DNA from: Candidatus Magasanikiibacteriota bacterium | Lineage (GTDB): Bacteria > Patescibacteria > ABY1 > Magasanikbacterales > 2-02-FULL-50-9b | NCBI GenBank assembly: GCA_903893485.1 | Contig: CAITMK010000002.1 | Coordinates: 1 to 30,942, forward strand | Length of the DNA: 30,942 nucleotides | Direction: 5' to 3' | In this document: positions 1 to 8,121 of the stretch, one piece after another | Numbering within the stretch: the stretch's first letter is position 1 | Layout: each line of letters opens with the position of its first letter | Notes under the pieces: model-generated | What the model was told of the DNA's origin: nothing | Seen by the model: the letters and a program-made list of their open reading frames with translations, nothing else | Database searches by the model: none | Made by a program: the position numbers and the translations under genes

Positions 1-240
1 CGCGAATTAACATCGACCAGCAACACCACGGACTACCAAACGCGTCGTTTGCAAATTACTTATAAAAATGGAAACGATCGTCACCTCGCGCACACCGTAA
101 ATGGCACCGGCGCAACCGACCGATTGTGGCTTGCCATTTTGGAACAAAATCAACAAGCAGATGGTTCAGTTAAACTTCCTCAGCTCCTTCACAAATATCT
201 TCCGTGGCACACGTTGTATGCGCCGACACCTCGCTCATAA
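1..240 (+). CDS. serS: Seryl-tRNA synthetase, C-terminal fragment (5' end outside the window)
   Basis: Charges tRNA-Ser with serine in the cytoplasm. The frame is open from base 1 and stops with TAA at 238-240; about 79 residues are visible. They begin RELTSTSNTTDYQTRR, which matches the class II motif 3 of SerS (EISSCSNFxDFQxRR in the family), where the arginine contacts ATP. The strand HTVNGTGATDRLWLAILEQN and the ending DGSVKLPQLLHKYL are the usual SerS C-terminus (hTLNGSGLAvgRxLvAilEnyQ...dGsvxvPxvLrpYl). The tail WHTLYAPTPRS is slightly longer than usual. The downstream ftsQ-like gene starts inside this tail, so the two are probably co-transcribed. Identification is firm; only the 5' portion is missing. 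Confidence 0.93.
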   Translation, partial: RELTSTSNTTDYQTRRLQITYKNGNDRHLAHTVNGTGATDRLWLAILEQNQQADGSVKLPQLLHKYLPWHTLYAPTPRS

Positions 241-1084
241 TCTTCGGTACGTCGAAAAGAAACCGCGCTCCACCAATTTGTTGGGGCGCACTTTTCGTTC
301 ACTGTATCACAAAGAAACAATCGAAGTGATTTTTTTATGCGCCATTGTTGCGAGTAACGCTTGGCTCATTACGCATCATGCCTATTTTCAAATGAATGAT
401 ATTTCGATCACCGGTCTTGATACCTATGCGTCCGCAGAAGTTCAAACAAGTCTTACTGATTATTTACACAAAACACATTTTGGAATTCCACACGCATCTT
501 TTATTGGATTCACGCCAACTGAAGTAATCGATCAACTCCACGGTATTGTGGCGCTCGATACAATTACGGTCGTCAAAAAATTTCCGCATACGATTCAAAT
601 TAATGCGGCCGAAACTCCAATGAGAATTCGGATCAATGCGATCAATGGCACGGCACTTGTTTCTGCCGATGGATTACTTGTACGATGGTATCCGACCGGA
701 TCAACAGAACAGCCTGTGGTAATCGAAGGTCCGAGCATGCAGATTAATAGCGCCATAACACCACAGGGCATTCTACAGCCCATTTTAGAGCCCCAGGTTC
801 ATGCGGCAGTTGTTGCAATACGCGCAAACGGAGCCAGCCTTAATGGATTCAAATTACAAAGCATTTTGTATGACCCAATAGATGATGACCGCTTTGTGTT
901 GCAATATGAACAGGGGACACAAGTCATTGTAAGCGGGTCCGCGAACATTTCAGTACAACTTCAAAAAGCAATTGCGGCGATTCAAAAAACAGGTGTGGGT
1001 AAAAAAATTGATGTACGATTTGCCGATAAAGTTTTTGTTTCACCAACGGTTACAGCAACCACGACCGTTGCAGGGGTGAAATAG
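218..1084 (+). CDS. ftsQ: FtsQ/DivIB-like cell division protein (POTRA domain)
   Basis: Probable bitopic membrane protein of the divisome. With the start at 218 it has 288 residues: a basic cytoplasmic N-terminus (RRHLAHNLRYVEKKPRS), one membrane segment at about residues 35-54 (IEVIFLCAIVASNAWLITHH), then an extracytoplasmic POTRA-like domain beginning ISITGLDTYASAEVQ and running through the strand TITVVKKFPHTIQINAAE. The rest is beta-rich and ends in a Thr/Val-rich tail. The architecture and the POTRA pattern are those of FtsQ/DivIB; sequence identity in the family is always low. The frame is open further upstream, with ATGs at 101 and 161, but those starts would overlap serS by 80-140 bases. 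ATG 218 overlaps it by 23 bases and begins just before the basic segment. No Shine-Dalgarno site is evident. FtsA and FtsZ are not adjacent. Confidence 0.72.
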   Translation: MRRHLAHNLRYVEKKPRSTNLLGRTFRSLYHKETIEVIFLCAIVASNAWLITHHAYFQMNDISITGLDTYASAEVQTSLTDYLHKTHFGIPHASFIGFTPTEVIDQLHGIVALDTITVVKKFPHTIQINAAETPMRIRINAINGTALVSADGLLVRWYPTGSTEQPVVIEGPSMQINSAITPQGILQPILEPQVHAAVVAIRANGASLNGFKLQSILYDPIDDDRFVLQYEQGTQVIVSGSANISVQLQKAIAAIQKTGVGKKIDVRFADKVFVSPTVTATTTVAGVK

Positions 1085-1087
1085 TCT

Positions 1088-1117
1088 AGCGTCGCACAAT
1101 ATATCTTCTGCGACACT
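1088..1117 (+). terminator. Hairpin after the ftsQ-like gene, possible terminator
   Basis: Inverted repeat AGCGTCGCA / TGCGACACT with a 12-base loop, one mismatch in 9 pairs, placed 4 bases after the ftsQ-like stop codon. The downstream T run is weak (ACATTTTAAG), so termination may be leaky. Confidence 0.4.
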
Positions 1118-1169
1118 AAGTACATTTTAAGCCTTTGTTTAAGCCAAAAATTACAACACATAAATTGTG

Positions 1170-1178
1170 TGATACAAT
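1170..1178 (+). promoter_or_regulatory. Extended -10 promoter of the exported repeat protein gene
   Basis: TG-A-TACAAT, an extended -10 element, ends 9 bases before the ATG at 1188. Transcription would begin within a few bases of the start codon, leaving no room for a Shine-Dalgarno site, so a leaderless or nearly leaderless mRNA is inferred. No convincing -35 box. Confidence 0.6.
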
Positions 1179-1187
1179 ATACCTACT

Positions 1188-2432
1188 ATGAAATCAGCTC
1201 TTATTTTCTCCCTTGCGCTCTTAACTCCAACAGCTGCCTTTGCCGCTGGCGCGCCAACTTTAATTAAGTCTTCTACCAGCCCCGCTGTTTATTTGCTCCA
1301 AGATGGCATTCGTCATCCATTTCCTCTTCAGAGCGTTTATGAGGGGTGGTATGGTAAGACCTTCGAAAACGTCCTAGGCGTTCCTGGAGACACGCTTGCA
1401 ACGTATCCGCTTGGCAAAAATGTAAAATTTAAACCTGGAACATTAATTAAAATTCAAACTGATCCAAAAGTTTATTTGGTCAAAGATGAAGCTGGAAATC
1501 TGCAGTGGATCCAAACCGAACAAGATTTTTTGGCGCGCGGTTTAAAATTTTCAGATGTCCACGATGTACCTGACACTTTCTTCCCTGACTACACTCCCCA
1601 ACCGGATTCATATTTTGCGACGCCAGTGCAAGGGACTACCCCAGCGCCCATAACTCCACCAGTTGTGGTTCCCGCACAATCATATACAATTCAATCGGTA
1701 CAAAGTTCAGCAACCAAAGATGACTCAAGTCATTCAACTATCACTTATACCGTCTCAGGTAATACTTCCGCTCCCCTGACCTTTTCATATCAGAAACTAG
1801 GTTCAGCCACAACGACCAGATCTTTTACCGCAGACACTACATTCACCGGCACAATCTCCGCTGGTATTGCAGAAGTCGTTCCGTATCATATTGAATTTGG
1901 CCCAGCTGGCGCAACCACCCAAAAAGATGGTTTTTTGACAGCCTACAGTGACTTTACCGTAAGCCCATCCACCTTCGCTCCGGTCAATCAATCAATCTTT
2001 CAGCCAATCGTACGTCTCGGTTCCTTTAAGGTTACTAATAATTCATCAGCAGCACGCACACTTTCATCAGCTTCGTTTATATTTGATGCATCAACGCTTG
2101 CATCAGACGACCCAACAAAAACGATTGAGCTTCGTGAAATTGATTCTCAAGGCGCAGTTATCAAACCGTTTGGTGAACTTATGATTGCCGCAGGGACCTC
2201 AATTTTGGGTCCAGGACACACGCAAGTTCTTCGAATCGATGAATCTATTGCACCAGGCGAAACAAAAACATTTGAGGTGGTTGGACGCTATTTTGACTCC
2301 GTAAACAAAGATCGATTTGTGCCTACCGATACCATGACTGTGCGCTTTGATCAGCTCACCACACTGGGTGATGCGGTAACCTTAAGCACTGATCACGTTA
2401 TTGGCACACTCGTTTACAAGCCTGCAAATTAA
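1188..2432 (+). CDS. Exported protein with two YxLxxG repeat modules and a beta-rich, Ser/Thr-rich region
   Basis: I cannot assign a function. The 414-residue protein starts with a clear signal peptide (MKSALIFSLALLTPTAAFA, cleavage after AFA likely). Residues about 25-145 hold two copies of a module seen four more times in the protein at 4434-5837: SPAVYLLQDGIRHPFP and DPKVYLVKDEAGNLQWI, each followed by a long variable stretch. After a proline-rich linker (about 150-165) the remaining 250 residues are rich in Ser, Thr and predicted strands, as in cell-surface proteins. No LPxTG sorting signal, no C-terminal membrane segment and no catalytic motif is visible, so it is either secreted or held by non-covalent contacts. 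The final 4 bases overlap the end of the convergent M23 gene. A cell-wall or glycan-binding role is inference from the shared module. Confidence 0.8.
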   Translation: MKSALIFSLALLTPTAAFAAGAPTLIKSSTSPAVYLLQDGIRHPFPLQSVYEGWYGKTFENVLGVPGDTLATYPLGKNVKFKPGTLIKIQTDPKVYLVKDEAGNLQWIQTEQDFLARGLKFSDVHDVPDTFFPDYTPQPDSYFATPVQGTTPAPITPPVVVPAQSYTIQSVQSSATKDDSSHSTITYTVSGNTSAPLTFSYQKLGSATTTRSFTADTTFTGTISAGIAEVVPYHIEFGPAGATTQKDGFLTAYSDFTVSPSTFAPVNQSIFQPIVRLGSFKVTNNSSAARTLSSASFIFDASTLASDDPTKTIELREIDSQGAVIKPFGELMIAAGTSILGPGHTQVLRIDESIAPGETKTFEVVGRYFDSVNKDRFVPTDTMTVRFDQLTTLGDAVTLSTDHVIGTLVYKPAN

Positions 2433-3634
2433 GGCAAATATTCTAAAGGATTCACGGGAATCCCATCCAAACGAACTTCGAAATGTAAATGCGGGCCGGT
2501 CACAAAAGGACCGGCTCCTGGCGTTCCAGGGGTTCCACCACTATATCCAATAATGTCCCCGGCAGAAACAACATCATCTGGTGCAACTAAAATTCGAGAA
2601 ACATGGCCGTATAATGTCGAGATACGGTTATTGTGAATCAAAATAATATAACTGTACCCCATACCAGCATTTTTTGCCTGCGCAACGATGCCGGCCGCGG
2701 CTGCGCGAATTGGCGTGCCTTGCGCCGCGCGAATATCAACTCCCGGATGCTCAAAAATATGGCGAAATGGATAATCCGGATCGTGAAAAGTCGCATTGAT
2801 TACGTGCGATGGCACGGGCCAATTAATCGCTACATCACCGACTGGCACGGTAAAGGTTCCCTTTTTTTGCGCTGCGGCTAATTTAGCGCGAACCTGACGT
2901 TCAATTGCCGCGATATCATTTTCCGTTGCCGAATATTCCGACTTTAAGTTTTTCACGAGCTGTTGATATTTCGTTTCACTCGCCTTTGTTTGATCCAAAA
3001 GCTGCACTTTTGCAACGCTTTGACTTTGCAAACCAGATTGTTTTGATTCTAATTTATTTTGCGTTGATTCCAAATCACTTTGTAAGTTTGAATACGTCGC
3101 ATGATCAGCATCAAGTGCTATTTTAATTTTTTGAACAGCCATGAGCGCCGCAGTTAATTTGGTATTAATTGCATTATATGATTCTTGCGCGATAAAAAAA
3201 TCAGAAATGGTATGGCCGCTCGCGAGCAGCTGGATAACCGTTTCACGCTCTGCAAAATCAAGTGTGCGAACAAGTTCCTTGATTTCACTTTGCTCTTGGC
3301 TAATAAGAGCTTCTTTATCTTTTATTTTTAAATCGGTCTGCTGCAATTTTAATTGCGTTTCTTGGAGCTGATCATTCGTTTGGGAAATATCAAGCTTGGT
3401 TCGGGTAATGCGTCCACCAATCAATGAAAGCTGATTTTGCAAAGTAATTTTTTCAAGTTGTTTTTGCTGCAACGATTTTTGCACCGCATCAATTTGTTTT
3501 TGCAGCTCGGAAATGTGAGCCTGTCGATCGGTAATTTGTTTTTGAAGCGTCGTAACATCATCAGCTGCAAATACAGGCGCTGATGCAAGAAAAAAAACAG
3601 CAACAAGAACTAATCCAAATGGTACAATTCGCAT
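2429..3634 (-). CDS. M23 (LytM) peptidoglycan hydrolase with N-terminal coiled coil, EnvC/PcsB-like
   Basis: Exported murein endopeptidase or activator of cell-wall hydrolases. The 401-residue protein has a signal peptide (residues 1-23, ending VFA), a long Gln/Lys-rich coiled coil (about 27-245), and a C-terminal LytM domain (about 270-400). The zinc site is complete: H296 and D300 in HPGVD, H344 in YGH, and H382/H384 in PHLHFEV, so it is probably an active metallopeptidase rather than a degenerate EnvC-type activator. The segment near 140-165 (SGHTISDFF) resembles the region that follows the first coiled coil in PcsB/EnvC proteins, which act in daughter-cell separation with FtsEX; no ftsEX is visible here. 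The start at 3634 lies 6 bases after a good -10 box. It converges on the exported protein gene with a 4-base overlap and no terminator between them. Confidence 0.9.
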   Translation of the reverse strand: MRIVPFGLVLVAVFFLASAPVFAADDVTTLQKQITDRQAHISELQKQIDAVQKSLQQKQLEKITLQNQLSLIGGRITRTKLDISQTNDQLQETQLKLQQTDLKIKDKEALISQEQSEIKELVRTLDFAERETVIQLLASGHTISDFFIAQESYNAINTKLTAALMAVQKIKIALDADHATYSNLQSDLESTQNKLESKQSGLQSQSVAKVQLLDQTKASETKYQQLVKNLKSEYSATENDIAAIERQVRAKLAAAQKKGTFTVPVGDVAINWPVPSHVINATFHDPDYPFRHIFEHPGVDIRAAQGTPIRAAAAGIVAQAKNAGMGYSYIILIHNNRISTLYGHVSRILVAPDDVVSAGDIIGYSGGTPGTPGAGPFVTGPHLHFEVRLDGIPVNPLEYLP

Positions 3635-3640
3635 GTACTC

Positions 3641-3649
3641 AGTATATCA
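3641..3649 (-). promoter_or_regulatory. Extended -10 promoter of the M23 gene
   Basis: On the minus strand TG-A-TATACT lies exactly 6 bases before the ATG at 3634, so the predicted start of transcription falls on the start codon itself. The element overlaps the last codons of the upstream WecG/TagA-like gene. Leaderless translation is inferred. Confidence 0.65.
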
Positions 3650-4393
3650 CAAATTAAAAAGCACTGAAAAAGGAAAAACAAAAACAGCCTGAATAATTCG
3701 ATGGATTCTTGATGGTTGCAAAATAAGCCGCCAGAGCCATTCAAGTCCTAAAAAGCGTAGCGGCTTTGGCGCGCGAGGAAACTCCCCTGCCCACATGTCG
3801 AGCGACCCACCAACGCCGACAAAAATACACGGCAAAGCAACTTGCTGCATCAAATATTCAATCGCACGCTCTTGTTTACCATGACCAAAACCGACTAATA
3901 CCAAGGCGCTACCACCAGCAGAAATTTTTTTTGCAATTTCGTCTAATGCACCAATGGGCAACGATTCACCGTATGAAATAATGGGGCCGCTTTCTGCAAA
4001 TGCAACGGTAGCGCCACGACGCAAGACAAACTCAGTGGCGCGAGTACGTACCTGTGCGGTTGCGCCCCCCAAAATAATTATTGGCATTTTTTTTTGAGCC
4101 GCCCGAGTCACCAGTTTTTCAGCCAAATCAACACCAGGAATTCGACCAGCGCGCTGCCCCGCTCGCGCATAAAACCAACGCGCGGTCATGGAATCAGCAA
4201 CCCACATTTGCGCGCCAAAAATAGCCTGCGCCACTGGCTCAAATTTTGCGGCACAGAGCAACATTTCTGCGTTAATAGTAACCACATGGCAGCTGTTATT
4301 TTTAGCTTCAATTTCAAAAATACGGTCAACAACCGCATCTAAAGACCCTTTCCAAATTGGAATATTTAAAAATACTGCCAAACGCTGTTTCAT
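3647..4393 (-). CDS. WecG/TagA/CpsF family glycosyltransferase
   Basis: Transfers an N-acetyl-mannosamine-type sugar (ManNAc or ManNAcA in known members) to an undecaprenyl-diphosphate-linked acceptor during synthesis of wall teichoic acid, enterobacterial common antigen or exopolysaccharide, at the inner face of the membrane. The 248 residues match the family in length and order: VVTINAEMLLCA near residues 37-48, an aspartate in VADSMT (D67) at the place of the family's catalytic Asp, then GRIPGVDL, the strand PIIILGG, and a C-terminal block with VGVGGSLDMWAGEFPRAP. The usual PDG around the catalytic Asp is changed to ADS, a mild divergence. The C-terminus (FVFPFSVLF) is hydrophobic, consistent with membrane docking. 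Which sugar and acceptor are used cannot be told from sequence. Confidence 0.88.
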   Translation of the reverse strand: MKQRLAVFLNIPIWKGSLDAVVDRIFEIEAKNNSCHVVTINAEMLLCAAKFEPVAQAIFGAQMWVADSMTARWFYARAGQRAGRIPGVDLAEKLVTRAAQKKMPIIILGGATAQVRTRATEFVLRRGATVAFAESGPIISYGESLPIGALDEIAKKISAGGSALVLVGFGHGKQERAIEYLMQQVALPCIFVGVGGSLDMWAGEFPRAPKPLRFLGLEWLWRLILQPSRIHRIIQAVFVFPFSVLFNL

Positions 4394-4399
4394 GACTTC

Positions 4400-4405
4400 A
4401 TGATA
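4400..4405 (-). promoter_or_regulatory. -10 box of the WecG/TagA-like gene
   Basis: TATCAT on the minus strand, 6 bases before the ATG at 4393. No TG extension. The spacing is the same as at 3634, 8122 and 12746. The 40-base divergent gap carries this promoter and the plus-strand one at 4417-4425. Confidence 0.45.
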
Positions 4406-4416
4406 TCCTACTTATG

Positions 4417-4425
4417 TGGTATAAT
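4417..4425 (+). promoter_or_regulatory. Consensus extended -10 promoter of the lysozyme-like gene
   Basis: TG-G-TATAAT, a perfect extended -10 element, ends 8 bases before the ATG at 4434. The transcript would start about at the initiation codon. It likely drives 4434-8112. Confidence 0.7.
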
Positions 4426-4433
4426 CAATCCCT

Positions 4434-5837
4434 ATGAAACGTGCTAAAATATTGGCTTTTTTTAGTTATCTGGTAGTTTTTAGCATGCTTGCGCCTTCCC
4501 TTGCGCTGGCCGCCCCTGTATTCAATCCGGGACTTATTATTACCGACCAGGAACTGACCGCTGCAGATACCATGACCGCAGCGGAAATTCAGCGTTTTCT
4601 TATTACTTCACAAAGTCCACTTGCCAATATGCAATTCGTGGATGTTGATGGGGTGCAAAAATCAGCTTCCGAAATTATTTTTGAGGCGGCGCGTGACGCA
4701 CAAATCAATCCGCGCTATGTTTTAGTAATGATTCAAAAAGAGCAAAGTCTCATTACTTCACAAAATCCAACACAAAAACAACTTGATTGGGCAACCGGAT
4801 TTGGCGTGTGCGATTCTTGCAGCATGAGCGATCCGTCGATTCAAAAATATCGTGGCTTTGCAAATCAGGTTCGAAGCAGCGCCAATGTCATGCGCTACTA
4901 TTACACCAATCAAAATCAAAGTTGGATTAAGCAACAAAATGCAACTTACGCGATCGATAATCTTTCAGTAACACCGCAATCTTTTGCAACCGCATTTTTA
5001 TATACCTACACACCACACATTAGTGGCAACAAAAATTTTTGGAAAATTTGGACGCAGTGGTTTACCAAAGTATATCCTGACGGATCTTTGCTTCAAGCGA
5101 GCGGTGACAAAACAATTTATCTTCTACAAAACGGACAGCTTCGTCAATTTATGTCCATGGCAGCGCTCATCTCTCGCTTTAATCCAAATTTAATTTTGAA
5201 AGTACAGCCCGACGATCTGCTCGCCTACGCACAAGGACCAGCAATTTCATTGCCAAATTATTCGCTTGTTCGCGTGCCAAGCGGCATGATTTATTTGCTC
5301 ATCGATGACACCAAACATCCAATTGCATCAACCGCAGTATTTAAAACGATTGGATTTAACCCAAGCGAAGTTTCTGACGTTGCCGATGCTGATTTAGCTG
5401 CCTACCAGAGCAGTACCTTTATCACCACCGCGTCAGTATATCCACTTGGCACCATCGCACAGGATAAAAAATCAAAAGCGCTGTATTACATCAAAAATGG
5501 CGAGCGTAGTATTATCCCTTCCAAAGAAATCTTAACGGTCAATTATCCAAAGAAAAAAATCGTGGTACTTGATGAAAAGCAACTCAGCAAATACCCACTC
5601 ACCAGCGACTCAATCACCTTTAAAGACGGTACCCTCATCTCAATCAAAGGATCGCCGTTTACCTACGTTATTTCAAATGGCACTCGTCGCTTAATTCCAA
5701 GCGCTTCAGCATTTCACAACCTCGGCTACCAAGAAAAAAATATTATACAGATCAGCGAACAATCACTTACCAGCATTACGCCAGGTCCAGATCTTCCTGA
5801 CGTAACCGCACCAAATACCATTTTAGCATCACGCTAA
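4434..5837 (+). CDS. Exported lysozyme/transglycosylase-like protein with four C-terminal YxLxxG repeat modules
   Basis: Probably acts on peptidoglycan outside the membrane. The 467-residue protein has a signal peptide (cleavage near SLALA-AP, residue 26). Residues about 30-205 form a helical domain with VLVMIQKEQSLIT; E103 in this segment sits like the catalytic glutamate of goose-type lysozymes and soluble lytic transglycosylases, and it is followed by LDWATGFGVCDSC, with C126 and C129 a possible disulphide pair. Residues about 215-460 hold four copies of a module of roughly 60-75 residues: DKTIYLLQNGQLRQF, GMIYLLIDDTKHPIA, KALYYIKNGERSIIP and FTYVISNGTRRLIP. The same module occurs twice in the protein at 1188-2432. 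The catalytic assignment rests on one motif and is tentative; the modules are probably for binding or anchoring. It is followed by the dioxygenase-like gene after 4 bases. Confidence 0.75.
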   Translation: MKRAKILAFFSYLVVFSMLAPSLALAAPVFNPGLIITDQELTAADTMTAAEIQRFLITSQSPLANMQFVDVDGVQKSASEIIFEAARDAQINPRYVLVMIQKEQSLITSQNPTQKQLDWATGFGVCDSCSMSDPSIQKYRGFANQVRSSANVMRYYYTNQNQSWIKQQNATYAIDNLSVTPQSFATAFLYTYTPHISGNKNFWKIWTQWFTKVYPDGSLLQASGDKTIYLLQNGQLRQFMSMAALISRFNPNLILKVQPDDLLAYAQGPAISLPNYSLVRVPSGMIYLLIDDTKHPIASTAVFKTIGFNPSEVSDVADADLAAYQSSTFITTASVYPLGTIAQDKKSKALYYIKNGERSIIPSKEILTVNYPKKKIVVLDEKQLSKYPLTSDSITFKDGTLISIKGSPFTYVISNGTRRLIPSASAFHNLGYQEKNIIQISEQSLTSITPGPDLPDVTAPNTILASR

Positions 5838-5841
5838 GCGT

Positions 5842-6600
5842 ATGATTGTTTTCGAAGCGTTACTTCCCCACAATCCACTGTTGCTTCAGACTGAAGGGGT
5901 TGAAGACACACATGATGCCGTAGTCGCAATTAGCGCGCTGCTTTCACAAGCAGAACCCGATGTTGTCATCCTCATTACTGAACATCTCTCGCAGCATAAT
6001 AAAGCTTTTACAATATTGAGCAATCCTGCGGTGACCGGTTCCCTCAAGCAATTCGGTAAAGTCACGGAAAAAAAATATATAATTGACACCACACTTGCTT
6101 CGGAACTCGCGCATAGCGCACGTCATGCGCACATCCCCGTGCAACAAGTGCATGCTGAAACATTAGATTACGGAAGCGCTATCGCCGCACACCTTCTTGG
6201 ATTAGACGCGCCACTTCTTGTAATCGGCACTTCCCAAGGAACAATTTTAGAACATGCCGCGTGTGGCGAATTTATGCAAGAAATTTTGCAGCGCACAAAC
6301 AAACGAATTGCTATTTTGATTACTGGCGATTGTTCTCACAAACACTCAGTAGATACGCCAGTTGGTTTTAGTGAAAACTCAGAAGTGTTTGATACAAAAT
6401 TTACGACACTTATTGCGGAACGTTCTATCTCAGCACTTGCCCACCTCAGCCAATCTGCGGACGATGCTGATGAGTGTGTTTCTCGCGCCGCAGCACTTGG
6501 GTTTGGCATGATTCGTAAATTTCCAACAGATACACACGTCTTTGCCTACGAAATGCTTCACGGTGTTGGCGTATTAAGCGCGCTCATCTTTACCGCATAA
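5842..6600 (+). CDS. Class III extradiol dioxygenase-like protein (LigB/AMMECR1-associated type)
   Basis: Member of the LigB/Memo fold family; the substrate is unknown. Over 252 residues it follows the family's order: PHNPLLL with H10, then the strand VVILITEH with H48, the block LDYGSAIAAHLLG, the strand PLLVIG, and ILITGDCSHKH, then TPVGFSENSEVFDTKF, which matches the TPxAPxGYxPEGxxFD stretch of these proteins. H10 and H48 are at the positions of the two metal-binding histidines. The usual DHG block reads DYG here, so one active-site histidine is lost, and ring-cleaving activity is doubtful. In many genomes relatives lie beside AMMECR1 and a radical-SAM gene; neither is present here. It starts 4 bases after the lysozyme-like gene and ends 3 bases before the PriA-like gene, so the three are one transcription unit. 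Confidence 0.8.
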   Translation: MIVFEALLPHNPLLLQTEGVEDTHDAVVAISALLSQAEPDVVILITEHLSQHNKAFTILSNPAVTGSLKQFGKVTEKKYIIDTTLASELAHSARHAHIPVQQVHAETLDYGSAIAAHLLGLDAPLLVIGTSQGTILEHAACGEFMQEILQRTNKRIAILITGDCSHKHSVDTPVGFSENSEVFDTKFTTLIAERSISALAHLSQSADDADECVSRAAALGFGMIRKFPTDTHVFAYEMLHGVGVLSALIFTA

Positions 6601-6603
6601 CCT

Positions 6604-8112
6604 ATGTTTGTGCGCGTTGCCCCGCTCTTTCGCCTTCCCGCCGCAAAGAGTGTCTTTGATTACGAATGGCAAAGCGCCATGATGCCACTCATCGGATCTT
6701 GTATCACCATTCCATTTCGTGGAAAAACTGCAGCGGCAATTATTATCGATGTACTTGAAAAATCTGATTTTAAAACGCGACCCATCACCGTTACGACTGA
6801 ATTAAAATTATTGACGCCCTATGAAACGCTCTGGTTGGAACACATGGCGCAGCGGTTTCAGGAGCCGGTAGGAATGATGTGTGAACGTATGTTGCCACCG
6901 CTTTTGGTGCGGACTAAAAACAGTTTCGTGCGAACAGCCGCGCCGCAAACCAAATCTCGCCCATCGCTTCAATACGCATGGTATAAAAATAAAGATACTT
7001 TTTTTTCAACGTTAGATTCGATAACGCAAAAAAATAAAACGCCACAACTTGTTGTCGCGCATTCACATGCCGCGGCTACCGAAATTTTTAAATATCTAAC
7101 AGAACAAAAACTACCAGTGTTTTATTTTGATCCAACCTCAAATCCGCTACGACGCGCCGCTTGGAATGCGCTAGTCGGTGTTCAAAATATAAAAAATTGT
7201 ATTATTGTGGGTACGCAAAGTTTACTTTGGATGCCTCACAGCAATGCGCGCTGGATTTTTGTGGAACCAACACATGCGGCGCACGAAAACTGGAATGGCG
7301 CGGCATACGCAAATCGTACCATATTGGAAAGTCGCGCAAAGGAATTTGGGGAGGCAATTATTTTTTTAGCTCACTCACCCGATACAGCAGAATTAACCCG
7401 TGATTTGCATATACCAACAATGAGTCTCTGGCCAACAGTCGTTGATCGTACCGCCGAGGATCCAAAAAATCGTCAAGCGCCAATATCGCCGTATGTCGAA
7501 GAGCAAATTCAAAAAAATAAACGTGTATTATTGTTGACGCAACATTTAAAAGAGGCTTCGCATATTATTTGCAAGGATTGTGGTCGCCTTGCGCCATTTG
7601 CGTCACTGGAAAAATCAATGATTTGTGAGACTTGCGGTAACAGTAATTTTTTTTCGATCGGTCTTGGTGGTATGCATCTTAAAAATGCAATTACAAAAAT
7701 TGATACGACCGCACGCGAAATTTATTTAGTCGATGCAAAAAATGCTGAACAATTTTCAACAACAGTCGATTTAGAAAAAAGCTGTATCGTCATTGCTACG
7801 AGCGCAACGTTTGACACAATTCCTCTTGCCTCTTTTGATACAATTATTGATTTAGCAACCGACACGGAATTTAAATTTCCGACCTACAATACCGAGGAGC
7901 GCGTTTGGAAATTTCTTCGTGCGATTGCCAGTCGGTTGCCACAAAATTGGGCTGGCACGTGGCTCGTCGAAACACGTCACCCAGAACGTGCGGCGTGGCA
8001 AGTTCGCGACGCCGAAGGATTCACCCGTTGGTGGAATGAAGAAAAACCCTTGCGCGAACGTTTTGGGCAACCACCATTTGGGTCTGTTGAACAAAGGCAG
8101 CAGATAGTATAG
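6604..8112 (+). CDS. PriA-like primosomal protein with degenerate helicase motifs
   Basis: PriA restarts stalled replication forks; this 502-residue relative (PriA is usually about 730) keeps the fold but not the ATPase. Residues 1-105 match the 3'-DNA-binding domain (FDYEW ... GSCITIPFRGKTAAAIIIDV). At the Walker A position (GVTGSGKT in PriA) it reads AWYKNKDT (125-132). The DEEH box is IFVEPTH (218-224). The strand before it, IIVGTQSLLWMP, matches VVGTRSALFAP. The zinc module survives with C323, C326, C341 and C344. The motif VI block (QVAGRAGR) reads AIASRLPQ. It may bind DNA or other replisome proteins without unwinding. The start is 3 bases after the previous stop; the end overlaps the def promoter. 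Confidence 0.8.
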   Translation: MFVRVAPLFRLPAAKSVFDYEWQSAMMPLIGSCITIPFRGKTAAAIIIDVLEKSDFKTRPITVTTELKLLTPYETLWLEHMAQRFQEPVGMMCERMLPPLLVRTKNSFVRTAAPQTKSRPSLQYAWYKNKDTFFSTLDSITQKNKTPQLVVAHSHAAATEIFKYLTEQKLPVFYFDPTSNPLRRAAWNALVGVQNIKNCIIVGTQSLLWMPHSNARWIFVEPTHAAHENWNGAAYANRTILESRAKEFGEAIIFLAHSPDTAELTRDLHIPTMSLWPTVVDRTAEDPKNRQAPISPYVEEQIQKNKRVLLLTQHLKEASHIICKDCGRLAPFASLEKSMICETCGNSNFFSIGLGGMHLKNAITKIDTTAREIYLVDAKNAEQFSTTVDLEKSCIVIATSATFDTIPLASFDTIIDLATDTEFKFPTYNTEERVWKFLRAIASRLPQNWAGTWLVETRHPERAAWQVRDAEGFTRWWNEEKPLRERFGQPPFGSVEQRQQIV

Positions 8113-8115
8113 AAT
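8110..8115 (+). promoter_or_regulatory. -10 box of the def-fmt operon
   Basis: TAGAAT, 6 bases before the def ATG at 8122; it straddles the stop codon of the PriA-like gene. The spacing predicts a leaderless def mRNA. No clear -35 box and no Shine-Dalgarno site. Confidence 0.55.
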
Positions 8116-8121
8116 ACCTAC

